From contig PMMM01000109.1 of the NCBI GenBank assembly GCA_003162245.1, forward strand, positions 1-36,469: DNA of 36,469 nt, written 5' to 3'. Of the stretch, positions 7,933 through 15,577 are shown in pieces. This stretch comes from Phycisphaerales bacterium. GTDB taxonomy: Bacteria > Planctomycetota > Phycisphaerae > UBA1845 > Fen-1342. Both the position numbers and the translations under genes were made by a program. Each line of letters starts with the position of its first letter. The stretch's first letter is position 1. Below the pieces are notes generated by a model. The model worked only from the letters and a program-made list of their open reading frames with translations, was not told where the DNA came from and made no database searches.

Positions 7933-8975
7933 CCGCCGTGAAGCCTGGCCTCGGCCACGACCGGATTGTGATCGCCCACGGCGGCGGCGGGGAGCTGATG
8001 GGGCGGCTCATTCGCGAGCACCTGCTGCCGCCGCTGCGGAATGAGCGGCTGGCGGCGCTGACGGACAGCGCGGTCTTGCCGTGGCCGGACGGCGAGCTGG
8101 TTTTCACGACGGACTCGTACGTCGTGACGCCGCTCGAGTTTCCGGGCGGGGATATCGGGCGGCTGGCGGTGGCGGGCACGGTGAACGATCTGGCGGTGAT
8201 GGGGGCGGAGCCGGTCGCGCTGTCGCTCGGGTTGATTCTCGAAGAGGGATTGCCGCTGGCCGTGCTCGACCGGATCGTCGCCTCGATCGCGGGGGCGGCG
8301 CGCGAGGCCGGCGTCGAGGTCGTCACGGGCGACACGAAGGTCATCGAGCGCGGCGCGGGCACGGCCGACTCGTCGCGCGGGCTGTTCATCAACACGGCCG
8401 GCGTCGGGCGAATGCGCCGCGGCGTGCAGCTCGGGCTGCGACGCGTCGCGGTCGGCGACGCAATCCTGGTGAACGGCCCGATCGCCGAGCATGGGCTGGC
8501 CGTAATGTCCGTGCGGAGCGGGATCGAATTCGAGTCGACGCTGCGGAGCGACGTGGCCCCGCTCAACGGCTTGATCCGGGACATTCTGGCCACTGGGGCG
8601 GACGTCAAGTTCCTGCGGGACGCGACGCGCGGCGGCATTGCGGGCGTACTGGCGGACATCTGCGAGGCGTCGCAGCGCAGCGTCGAAATCGTCGAGGCCC
8701 AGGTGCCGCTTTCAACCACCGCCCGCCATGCGGCCGAAATGCTCGGGCTGGACCCGCTGACCGTGGCGAACGAGGGCAAGTGCATCATGGTCGTAGCGGC
8801 CGGCGACGCCGAACGGGTCCTGGCGGCGTGTCGCGGCAACCCGTTGGGGCGCGGGGCGGCGTCGATCGGCCGGATCACGGACGCCGCACCGCCGCTGGTG
8901 GAGCTGATTACGCGTGTTGGCGGGCGGCGGGTCGTGCAGCGGCCGTATGGCGAGGAGTTGCCGCGGATATGCTGA
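7929..8975 (+). CDS. hypE: Hydrogenase maturation dehydratase HypE
   Basis: A 348-residue HypE of the PurM/AIR-synthase fold. It converts the thiocarbamate that HypF loads on its C-terminal Cys to thiocyanate, the CN ligand donor. The N-terminus has the glycine-rich IAHGGGGELMGRLI, followed by FTTDSYVVTPLEFPGGDIG and VTGDTKVIERG (ATP/Mg binding). The protein ends in the canonical PRIC, so the acceptor Cys348 is intact. GTG 7929 overlaps the hypD stop. HypF itself is not in this window and must be elsewhere if the enzyme is mature. Immediately downstream is a palindromic repeat element before hypA. Confidence 0.95.
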   Translation: MTAVKPGLGHDRIVIAHGGGGELMGRLIREHLLPPLRNERLAALTDSAVLPWPDGELVFTTDSYVVTPLEFPGGDIGRLAVAGTVNDLAVMGAEPVALSLGLILEEGLPLAVLDRIVASIAGAAREAGVEVVTGDTKVIERGAGTADSSRGLFINTAGVGRMRRGVQLGLRRVAVGDAILVNGPIAEHGLAVMSVRSGIEFESTLRSDVAPLNGLIRDILATGADVKFLRDATRGGIAGVLADICEASQRSVEIVEAQVPLSTTARHAAEMLGLDPLTVANEGKCIMVVAAGDAERVLAACRGNPLGRGAASIGRITDAAPPLVELITRVGGRRVVQRPYGEELPRIC

Positions 8976-8996
8976 AGGAAGCCGGATGGAAAGAGC

Positions 8997-9095
8997 GAAT
9001 TAAGAATTTGGGAATTAGGAATTGAGAATGAAACTAACGGCCCGGGGCGTCGCCGGCGCGTCTTTCTCAATTCTCAATCCTCAATTCTGAATTCC
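8997..9095. repeat. Intergenic inverted-repeat element, copy A (hypE|hypA)
   Basis: The left arm at 8997-9033 is built of GAATT/GAATG units (core GAATTAAGAAT at 8997-9007). The right arm at 9061-9095 has the complementary CTCAATTCTCAATCCTCAATTC pattern. A GC-rich spacer (9034-9060) forms the tip. It fills nearly the whole gap between hypE and hypA. Its base composition is much more AT-rich than the genes. It resembles copies B-D in sharing GANTTAAGANT. Confidence 0.6.
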
Positions 9096-9116
9096 TCAGC
9101 GGCACACGGGACTGAC

Positions 9117-9482
9117 ATGCACGAAATGTCGATCGCAATGGCGCTCGTGGAGCAGTTGCAGCGGATCGCCGCCGAGCAGCACGCCACGCGCATTACCGAG
9201 GTGGAGGTACGGTGCGGCGTGCTGCGGCAAGTCGTGCCGGAGGCGCTGGAGTTGGCGTTTTGTGCGGCCAGCGCCGAGACCCCGGCGGCGGGCGCCCTGC
9301 TCCGGGTAGTGGAAGAAGGGCTGCGGGCGCGTTGCCGGGCGTGCGGGCAGGAGTTTGAGGCGGCGATCGACAACTACCTGTGCCCGCAGTGCCGGATGGC
9401 GGACGTGGAGTTGCTCGCGGGCCGGGACGTCGTGTTGCAATCGGTGACGTGCGAGACCGAGGACAGGGACCGGGCACCATGA
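9117..9482 (+). CDS. hypA: Hydrogenase nickel metallochaperone HypA
   Basis: A 121-residue HypA. It starts MHEMSIA, with the nickel-binding His2 and Glu3 of the family. The zinc-binding loop has C73-x2-C76 and C89-x2-C92 (RCRACGQ, then LCPQCR). It passes Ni(II) with HypB to the hydrogenase large subunit. ATG 9117 follows the repeat element; no strong Shine-Dalgarno is visible. The stop overlaps the hypB ATG (ATGA). Confidence 0.95.
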   Translation: MHEMSIAMALVEQLQRIAAEQHATRITEVEVRCGVLRQVVPEALELAFCAASAETPAAGALLRVVEEGLRARCRACGQEFEAAIDNYLCPQCRMADVELLAGRDVVLQSVTCETEDRDRAP

Positions 9483-10147
9483 AGATCAAGGTCGTCGAGA
9501 GCGTGCTGAAGGCGAACGACGCGGTCGCGCGGGAGAACCGCAAGCGGCTGGACGCCGCGGGCGTGCTGGCCATTAATCTGATGAGTGCGCCGGGGAGCGG
9601 CAAGACGCTGCTGCTGGAGAAGACGATCCCGGCGCTCGCGCCGCGACGCTGCGCGGTGCTGGTCGGCGACTTGCAGACGACGCGCGACGCCGAGCGGCTG
9701 GGGTCGGTGGCAACCCAGGTGACGCAAATCAACACGGGGACGGGCTGTCACCTGACGGCCACGCAGGTCGCCGAGGGTCTGGACGGCCTGGAGCTCGAGG
9801 GGATGGATTACCTGTTTGTCGAGAATGTCGGGAACATGGTCTGCCCGGCGGCGTTCGACCTCGGGGAGCATCGGCGGGTCGCCCTGCTCAGCGTTCCGGA
9901 GGGCGACGACAAGGTGGCGAAGTACCCCACGCTCTTTCAGGCGGCGGACGCGATCGTGCTGACCAAGGTCGACCTGCTGGGCGTGCTTGACTACGAGCGT
10001 CAGCGGGTATATGAAGACCTCTCACGGATCAACACGCGTGCACCGCTACTGGAGCTTTCCTCCAAGACAGGTCAGGGCCTGGAGGGCTGGCTGACCTGGG
10101 TGCAGCAGCAGCGGCAGCGCCTTTGTCCGTCGCGGTCGCCGGGGTGA
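9479..10147 (+). CDS. hypB: Hydrogenase nickel-insertion GTPase HypB
   Basis: A 222-residue SIMIBI GTPase. The P-loop SAPGSGKT is at 36-43 and GDLQTTRDA is the switch I region. The metal-site residues of the G domain are present: C90-H91 (GTGCHL) and C122 (VGNMVCP). LTKVDLLG is the base-recognition motif. It lacks both the N-terminal CxxCGC high-affinity nickel motif and a His-rich stretch, so it is the minimal HypB form and does not store nickel. ATG 9479 lies inside the hypA stop, so HypA and HypB are made together. A 45-base gap separates it from hoxF. Confidence 0.95.
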   Translation: MKIKVVESVLKANDAVARENRKRLDAAGVLAINLMSAPGSGKTLLLEKTIPALAPRRCAVLVGDLQTTRDAERLGSVATQVTQINTGTGCHLTATQVAEGLDGLELEGMDYLFVENVGNMVCPAAFDLGEHRRVALLSVPEGDDKVAKYPTLFQAADAIVLTKVDLLGVLDYERQRVYEDLSRINTRAPLLELSSKTGQGLEGWLTWVQQQRQRLCPSRSPG

Positions 10148-10192
10148 GCTTCCGCGGCGTGGGGCGTCGCAATCGAACCAGCGAGGTATCTC

Positions 10193-12010
10193 ATGAGCGA
10201 CAATCTCGCAGCATCCGTCCGGGAAATCTGCAAGGCTAACGGCGGCGACCGCACGCGACTGATGGACATCGTCCGCGCGGTGCAGGCGAAGTTCGGCTGC
10301 GTGTCCGGGCCCGCCATGGAGATGATCGCCCAGGAGCTCAAGGTGCACCGCGTCGAGGTGCATGGCATGGTTTCCTTCTACTCGTTCCTCTCCGAGCAGC
10401 CCAAGGGCAAGGTGACTATCCGGCTGTGCAACGACCTGGTCGACCAGATGGCGGGGGCCGCGGAGGTCGGGCAGGCGTTCGAGGACGAGCTGGGCATCAA
10501 GGTCGGCCAGACCACGCCCGATGGCAAGATCGCCCTCGAATACACGGCGTGCATCGGCATGTGCGACCAGGCGCCGGCGGCGCTGGTCAACGACGTAGTG
10601 GTGACCGAGCTGTCGACCGATTCGGCGCGACGGATCGTCCGCGAACTCCGCAAGCACATGGACCCCGCCCGGCTCGTCACGCGGCTCGGCGACGGCAACA
10701 ACGCCCACGAGCTGGTGCACGCGATGGTGCTGAACAACATCCGCGTGAAGGGCTCCCTTATCTTCACGCCGACCAATCGCGGGGAGGCCATCCGCAAGGC
10801 GCTCGGCATCACGCCGGCTGAAGTAATCCGCGCGGTCAAGACTTCGCGCCTGCGCGGCCGCGGCGGGGCCGGCTTCCCCACCGGGCTCAAGTGGGAGTTC
10901 ACCCGCGCCGCTCCGGGCGAACGGCGCTACATCCTCTGCAACGCCGACGAGGGCGAGCCAGGGACCTTCAAAGACCGCGTGATCTTGACCGAGTTGCCCG
11001 ACCGCGTTTTCGCCGGCATGACGATCGCCGGGTACGCCGTGGGCGCCGAAGAGGGGATCGTCTACCTCCGCGGCGAGTACGCCTACCTGCGGAAATACCT
11101 GGAGCACACCCTCCAGGAGCGCCGGAAGGACAACCTGCTCGGCCGCAACATCCTCGGCAAGCAAGGCTTCAATTTCGACATTCGCATTCAAATGGGCGCC
11201 GGAGCGTACGTCTGCGGCGAGGAAACCGCCCTGATCAGCTCGTGCGAGGGACTGCGCGGCGACCCGAAGACCCGCCCCCCGTTCCCCGCTCAGAAGGGCT
11301 ACCTCGGCTGCCCGAGCGTCGTCAACAACGTCGAGACGTTCGCCTGCGTGACCAAGATCCTGGAGCAGGGGCCCGCCACGTTCTGCGAGATCGGCTCGCA
11401 AGGCAGCCCCGGCACAAAGCTGCTGAGCATCTCCGGCGATTGCAAGTCGCCGGGCGTGTTCGAGGTGCCGTTCGGCATCAAGCTGAGCGAGGTGCTCAAG
11501 CTGTGCGGCGCCGAGGACGCGATCGCGGTGCAGGTCGGCGGGGCCAGCGGCCAGATGGTGGCGCGCGAGGAGTTCGGGCGCACGATCTGTTACGACGACC
11601 TGGCGACCGGCGGCGCACTGATGGTCCTCGGCCCCGAGCGCAACGTGCTTGAGGCCGCCGAGAAGTTCATGGACTTCTTCGTCGAGGAGAGCTGCGGCTA
11701 CTGCACGCCCTGCCGCGTCGGGAACGTGCTGCTCAGGAACCGCCTGGCGCGGATTCTGGCGGGCGACGGCGAGCCGAGCGACCTCGACTACCTCAACGAC
11801 CTGGGGCAGACGGTCAAGATCATGAGCCGCTGCGGCCTCGGCCAAACCTCGGCCAACCCGATCCTGACCACGCTGAAGAACTTCCGCCCGGCCTATAACG
11901 CCCTGGTCAAGAAGCGAACTGACGGGCTCCAGCCGGCTTTTGACCTGCGGACAGCGGTGGCCGACGCGGAGCGCGTGATCGGCCGAAAGTCGGAACACGC
12001 ACACGCGTAG
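10193..12010 (+). CDS. hoxF: NAD-reducing hydrogenase diaphorase subunit HoxF (NuoE-NuoF fusion)
   Basis: A 605-residue flavoprotein that exchanges electrons between NAD(H) and the hydrogenase module. Residues 1-150 are a NuoE-like thioredoxin fold; 175-600 are NuoF-like. Seen: RGRGGAGFPTG at 221-231 (NADH/FMN), CNADEGEPGTFKDR at 249-262, GAGAYVCGEETALI at 335-348, and the [4Fe-4S] ligands C501, C504, C507 and C547 (ESCGYCTPCR, then RCGLGQ). In the NuoE-like part the [2Fe-2S] motif is C79, D84, C120, C124; the usual second Cys is Asp. GAGGT lies 5 bases before ATG 10193. Identification as HoxF rather than complex I rests on the following hoxU, hoxY and hoxH. Confidence 0.92.
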   Translation: MSDNLAASVREICKANGGDRTRLMDIVRAVQAKFGCVSGPAMEMIAQELKVHRVEVHGMVSFYSFLSEQPKGKVTIRLCNDLVDQMAGAAEVGQAFEDELGIKVGQTTPDGKIALEYTACIGMCDQAPAALVNDVVVTELSTDSARRIVRELRKHMDPARLVTRLGDGNNAHELVHAMVLNNIRVKGSLIFTPTNRGEAIRKALGITPAEVIRAVKTSRLRGRGGAGFPTGLKWEFTRAAPGERRYILCNADEGEPGTFKDRVILTELPDRVFAGMTIAGYAVGAEEGIVYLRGEYAYLRKYLEHTLQERRKDNLLGRNILGKQGFNFDIRIQMGAGAYVCGEETALISSCEGLRGDPKTRPPFPAQKGYLGCPSVVNNVETFACVTKILEQGPATFCEIGSQGSPGTKLLSISGDCKSPGVFEVPFGIKLSEVLKLCGAEDAIAVQVGGASGQMVAREEFGRTICYDDLATGGALMVLGPERNVLEAAEKFMDFFVEESCGYCTPCRVGNVLLRNRLARILAGDGEPSDLDYLNDLGQTVKIMSRCGLGQTSANPILTTLKNFRPAYNALVKKRTDGLQPAFDLRTAVADAERVIGRKSEHAHA

Positions 12011-12059
12011 CGGCCCGCAGGCACTGCTCAAGAGCAGTGGCACATGTAAGGGATATGAG

Positions 12060-12770
12060 ATGAGCGCAACGATCGAATTCACCATCGACGGCAAGGAAAT
12101 CAAGGGCCAGCCGGGACAGACGATCCTCGAGGCCGCCCAGCAGGCCGGCGTCTATATCCCCCGGCTCTGCTATATGAAGGGCCTCACCCCCTGGGGAAGC
12201 TGCCGCGTGTGCACGGTGCTCATCAACGGCCGGCCGCAGGCGGCGTGCACGCAGCCGATCGCCCCGGGGATGGTCGTCGAGAGCAGCACGGACAAGGTAA
12301 ATGCCCTGCGGCGGAACATCATCGACATGCTGTTCGTCGAGGGCAATCACTTCTGCATGTTCTGCGAGAAGAGCGGGAGCTGCGAATTGCAGGCGCTGGC
12401 CTACCGGTTGGGGATCGCCGCCCCGAAGTACCCGTTCATGTTCCCGAAACGCGAACTCGACATGTCGCACCCGGACGTGTTCATCGACCACAACCGTTGC
12501 ATCCAGTGTGCGCGGTGCGTGCGCGCGTCGCGCGACGTGGACGGCAAGCACGTGTTTGACTTCGCCGACCGCGGGGCGCACCGGCGGATCGCCGTCAATG
12601 CCGAGGCGTTCTTGAAGGACACGGACCTGGCCGTCACCGACAAGGCCGCCGAGGCCTGCCCCGTCGGTGCGATCGTCAAGAAGCGGACCGGCTACGCCGT
12701 GCCATTCGGGCAGCGGCTGTACGACAAGAAGCCGATTGGATCGGAGATCGAAGCTGGAGTTAAGAGTTAG
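12060..12770 (+). CDS. hoxU: NAD-reducing hydrogenase Fe-S subunit HoxU
   Basis: A 236-residue NuoG-like electron relay between HoxF and HoxY. The [2Fe-2S] domain has C37, C48, C51 and C63. The His-Cys [4Fe-4S] site is H97, C99, C102, C108, followed by a [4Fe-4S] site at C147, C150, C153 and C200. The short C-terminus after C200 and the absence of a molybdopterin-like domain distinguish it from NuoG. An AAGGGAT site precedes ATG 12060. The last codons (GGA GTT AAG AGT TAG) lie inside repeat element B, so the C-terminal residues GVKS appear to come from the repeat. Confidence 0.93.
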   Translation: MSATIEFTIDGKEIKGQPGQTILEAAQQAGVYIPRLCYMKGLTPWGSCRVCTVLINGRPQAACTQPIAPGMVVESSTDKVNALRRNIIDMLFVEGNHFCMFCEKSGSCELQALAYRLGIAAPKYPFMFPKRELDMSHPDVFIDHNRCIQCARCVRASRDVDGKHVFDFADRGAHRRIAVNAEAFLKDTDLAVTDKAAEACPVGAIVKKRTGYAVPFGQRLYDKKPIGSEIEAGVKS

Positions 12771-12835
12771 GTGTTATGAATGCAGAGTGAGGCGGCGTGG
12801 CCGCCGCTCATCATCCAGAACTCTGCACTCTACAC
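12757..12835. repeat. Intergenic inverted-repeat element, copy B (hoxU|hoxY)
   Basis: The core GAGTTAAGAGT (12757-12767) runs into the hoxU stop codon. TGCAGAGT (12781-12788) pairs with ACTCTGCA (12820-12827), and the tip is a tight hairpin TGAGGCGGC/GCCGCC-GCTCA around 12788-12810. It fills the gap before the hoxY ribosome-binding site AAGGA (12839-12843). Confidence 0.6.
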
Positions 12836-12851
12836 TCGAAGGAACTGAGCA

Positions 12852-13397
12852 ATGGCCAAACCCAAAGTCGCGACGACCTCGCTGGCCGGCTGTTTCGGCT
12901 GTCACATGTCCGTGCTGGACATCGATGACCGCATCCTGAAACTGATCGAGCTGGTCCAGTTCGACAAATCGCCGATCGACGATATCAAGAAATTCACGGG
13001 CCGCTGCGCGATCGGGCTGATTGAGGGCGGCTGCTGCAACGAGGAGAACGTGCGGGTGCTCCAGGACTTCCGGGCGCACTGCGACATTCTGATCTCGGTC
13101 GGCGACTGCGCGACGATGGGCGGCATTCCGGCCCTGCGGAACATGGTGCCGCTGCAGGAGTGCTACGAGGAGGCCTATCTCAAGGGTCCGACGGTGCACA
13201 ACCCCGCCCGGCAGATTCCGAACGACCCCGAGCTGCCGTTGCTCCTGGACAAGGTCTACCCCTGCGATGAGGTCGTCAAAATCGATTATCACTTGCCCGG
13301 CTGCCCCCCGTCCGCGGACACGATCTGGGAGGCGCTGGTCGCCCTGTTGACCGACAAGCCGGTGCAGTTGCCGTATGAGCTGGTGAAGTACGACTAG
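12852..13397 (+). CDS. hoxY: NAD-reducing [NiFe] hydrogenase small subunit HoxY
   Basis: A 181-residue small subunit that carries only the proximal [4Fe-4S] cluster. The ligands are C14 and C17 (AGCFGCHMS), C86 (GDCATMGG) and C151 (PGCPPSAD). It lacks the medial and distal cluster domain and any Tat signal, as expected for soluble group 3 enzymes. Length is typical for HoxY. AAGGA lies 8 bases upstream of ATG 12852. It sits between repeat elements B and C. Confidence 0.94.
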   Translation: MAKPKVATTSLAGCFGCHMSVLDIDDRILKLIELVQFDKSPIDDIKKFTGRCAIGLIEGGCCNEENVRVLQDFRAHCDILISVGDCATMGGIPALRNMVPLQECYEEAYLKGPTVHNPARQIPNDPELPLLLDKVYPCDEVVKIDYHLPGCPPSADTIWEALVALLTDKPVQLPYELVKYD

Positions 13398-13405
13398 GTA
13401 GTGAT

Positions 13406-13498
13406 GAGTAGCGACTTAAGAGTAACGAGTTGTCCGAGCGTGGCGCGAGCGCCGTCGGCTGCGCTTTCCATTCGTTACTCGCTATTCGGTACTCGCTG
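13406..13498. repeat. Intergenic inverted-repeat element, copy C (hoxY|hoxH)
   Basis: GAGTAACGA (13420-13428) pairs perfectly with TCGTTACTC (13472-13480). GAGTAGCGACTTAAG on the left and CGCTATTCGGTACTCGCT on the right extend the arms imperfectly. The GC-rich centre includes GGCGCGAGCGCC (13442-13453), itself nearly palindromic. The core GACTTAAGAGT is at 13413-13423. The element ends just before the hoxH site CGGAGGT. Confidence 0.65.
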
Positions 13499-13516
13499 TT
13501 CCCCGGAGGTCTCCCC

Positions 13517-14971
13517 GTGGTAGCGTCCACAATCGGTTTGAAGCGTGTCGTCATCGAGCCCGTGACCCGCGTCGAGGGGCATGGGAAGGTCACGATCCTG
13601 CTGGACGAGAAGCGGCAGGTGCGGCAGACGCGCCTGCACATCGTCGAGTTCCGCGGGTTCGAACGCTTCATCCAGGGCCGGCCGTTCTGGGAAGTGCCCG
13701 TGCTCGTCCAGCGCCTCTGCGGTATTTGCCCGGTCAGCCACCACCTGGCCGCCGCCAAGGCGATGGACCGCATCGTGGGCGGCGAGAAGCTGACCCCGAC
13801 CGCGGAGAAGATGCGGCGGCTGATGCACTACGGGCAGTTCTTCCAGTCGCACGCCCTGCACTTCTTCCACCTCGTCTCGCCCGACCTGCTGTTCGGCTTC
13901 GACGCCGACCCGGCGATCCGCAACGTGATCGGCGTGGCGCTGAAGTACCCCGAGCTGGCCGTCCAGGGCGTGATGATGCGCAAGTACGGCCAGGAGGTCA
14001 TCAAGCGCACCGCGGGCAAGAAGATTCACGGGACCGGCGCGATCCCGGGCGGCATCAACAAGAACCTGTCGATCCAGGAGCGCGACGAGCTGCTCAAGGA
14101 CTTGGAGCAGATGGTCATTTGGTCGCGGGCCGCGCTGAAGCTGTGCAAGGACTACACCGTCGAGCATCTGGAGAAACTCGCCCCGTTCGGCTCGTTCGAC
14201 TCCAACCACCTGTCCATCATCCGCCAGGACGGCGCGCTGGATATCTACAACGGCGGCCTGCGGGCGATCACCGCCGACGGCAAGAAGATCTTCGATCACG
14301 TGGACAACCAGAAGTACCTCGAGTACATCGCCGAGGAAGTCCGCCCGTGGTCGTACATGAAGTTCCCATTCATCAAGCCGCTGGGCCCCGAGACCGGCTG
14401 GTATCGCGTCGGCCCGCTGGCGCGGATCAACACCGCGGACTTCATCGACACGCCAGAGGCCGAGGCGGCTCGCAAAGAGTTCATGGCCCTCACCAAGGGC
14501 AAGCCCAACAACATCTCGATGGCCTACCACTGGGCCCGCTTGATCGAGCTGCTGCACGCGATCGAGAAGATCAAGGAGCTCCTGCACGACAAGGACCTGC
14601 AAGGCACGGACCTGGTTGTAAAGGGGTCGCGCCGCGACGAGGCGGTCGGCATCCTCGAAGCGCCGCGCGGCACGCTGTTCCACCATTACAAGGTGGACAA
14701 GAACGACCAGGTCGTGATGGCGAACCTGATCGTCTCAACGACGAACAACAACGAGCCCATGAACCGCGCGATCCAGAAGGTCGCGCAGGACGACCTCAGC
14801 GGGCACGAGCTCACCGAGGGTCTGCTGAATCACATTGAGGTCGCGATCCGCGCGTACGACCCGTGCCTGTCGTGTGCGACGCACGCGCTGGGGCAGATGC
14901 CGCTGGTGGTCGAAGTCGTTGATGTGGACGGAAACATCGTTGACCGGAAGGTGCGCGGGGTTTGCGAGTAG
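13517..14971 (+). CDS. hoxH: NAD-reducing [NiFe] hydrogenase large subunit HoxH
   Basis: A 484-residue catalytic subunit holding the NiFe site. The L1 motif RLCGICPVSHH gives C68 and C71; the L2 motif DPCLSCATH gives C450 and C453, so all four active-site cysteines are intact. VTRVEGHGKV near residue 16 is the usual N-terminal signature. A 28-residue tail after H456 is the peptide removed after nickel insertion, presumably by the protease encoded next. The motifs and partners indicate a group 3d bidirectional, cytoplasmic enzyme. GTG 13517 was chosen because CGGAGGT lies 6 bases upstream; earlier in-frame codons would translate the repeat element. The stop codon lies in repeat element D. Confidence 0.95.
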   Translation: MVASTIGLKRVVIEPVTRVEGHGKVTILLDEKRQVRQTRLHIVEFRGFERFIQGRPFWEVPVLVQRLCGICPVSHHLAAAKAMDRIVGGEKLTPTAEKMRRLMHYGQFFQSHALHFFHLVSPDLLFGFDADPAIRNVIGVALKYPELAVQGVMMRKYGQEVIKRTAGKKIHGTGAIPGGINKNLSIQERDELLKDLEQMVIWSRAALKLCKDYTVEHLEKLAPFGSFDSNHLSIIRQDGALDIYNGGLRAITADGKKIFDHVDNQKYLEYIAEEVRPWSYMKFPFIKPLGPETGWYRVGPLARINTADFIDTPEAEAARKEFMALTKGKPNNISMAYHWARLIELLHAIEKIKELLHDKDLQGTDLVVKGSRRDEAVGILEAPRGTLFHHYKVDKNDQVVMANLIVSTTNNNEPMNRAIQKVAQDDLSGHELTEGLLNHIEVAIRAYDPCLSCATHALGQMPLVVEVVDVDGNIVDRKVRGVCE

Positions 14972-15047
14972 CGAATAGCGAGTAACGATTTCAGAAGAAA
15001 CGGCCGGCGCCCATTCCACTCGTTACTCTTAACTCGCTGCTCTGAAC
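14964..15047. repeat. Intergenic inverted-repeat element, copy D (hoxH|hoxW)
   Basis: GAGTAACGA (14980-14988) pairs perfectly with TCGTTACTC (15020-15028), the same 9-base arms as copy C. The left arm also has GCGAGTAGCGAATAGC and provides the hoxH stop codon (TAG 14969-14971). The right arm reads ACTCTTAACTC at 15025-15035, the reverse complement of the core in copy B. The spacer is CGGCCGGCGC-rich. Confidence 0.65.
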
Positions 15048-15058
15048 GGCTTGAATCG

Positions 15059-15577
15059 ATGCCTGATAACGGACGAATCCTGGTCCTCGGCTACGGCAAC
15101 CCCGGCCGGCGCGACGACGGCCTCGGGCCCGCCCTGGCCGCCGCGCTGGAGGAGCTGTTCCTCCCCGGCGTGACGGTCGAGTCGGACTACCAGCTCACGG
15201 TGGAAGATGCCGCGGACGTCGCCGGGCACGACGTGGTGGTGTTCGCGGATGCGGACGCCGTCGGCGCGGAGCCGTTCTCGTTCCGGCGGATTGAGGCGGG
15301 CAACGGGTCCACGTTCAGCACGCACAGCGTCTCGCCGGAGGGCGTGCTCGGGCTGGCGCGGGACCTGTTCGGCGCGCGGACGGAGGGATATCTGCTGGGG
15401 GTTCGCGGTTACGAGTTCAACGAGTTCGGGGAATCGCTTTCGCCGGCGGCCCGGGAGAACCTCGCCCGGGCGGTCGAGTTTCTGGCGGGCACGTTGCGTG
15501 CCCACAGCTTCCGCGAAGTCGCGGCCCAATTCCGCGCCCCCGCGCCGTTGGCCGCCACTTCGCAAGGGGAACTTTGA
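15059..15577 (+). CDS. hoxW: [NiFe] hydrogenase maturation endopeptidase HoxW
   Basis: A 172-residue HyaD/HycI-family protease that trims the HoxH C-terminal tail after nickel insertion. It starts with GRILVLGYGNPGRRDDGLGP, the family GxGNxxxxDDGxG motif, in which the Asp-Asp region binds nickel. FADADAVG (second acidic ligand) and STHSVSPEG (metal-binding His) follow. The C-terminal 25 residues are Ala/Pro-rich and likely disordered. Its position right after hoxH supports assignment to this hydrogenase. The TGA overlaps the ATG of the response regulator (TGATG). Confidence 0.9.
   Translation: MPDNGRILVLGYGNPGRRDDGLGPALAAALEELFLPGVTVESDYQLTVEDAADVAGHDVVVFADADAVGAEPFSFRRIEAGNGSTFSTHSVSPEGVLGLARDLFGARTEGYLLGVRGYEFNEFGESLSPAARENLARAVEFLAGTLRAHSFREVAAQFRAPAPLAATSQGEL

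Noticed and set aside
10046-12103. 685-codon open frame on the minus strand opposite hoxF
   Set aside because: It lies antisense to an unmistakable HoxF and has a His/Leu/Ala/Arg-biased composition typical of shadow frames in GC-rich DNA.
10193-12770. Complex I genes nuoE/F/G
   Set aside because: HoxU is short and lacks the molybdopterin-like domain, and hoxY, hoxH and hoxW follow directly, so this is a hydrogenase diaphorase module.
8997-15047. Terminal inverted repeats of insertion sequences
   Set aside because: No transposase lies between arms; the arms are separated by only about 30-50 bases and sit in intact operon junctions.
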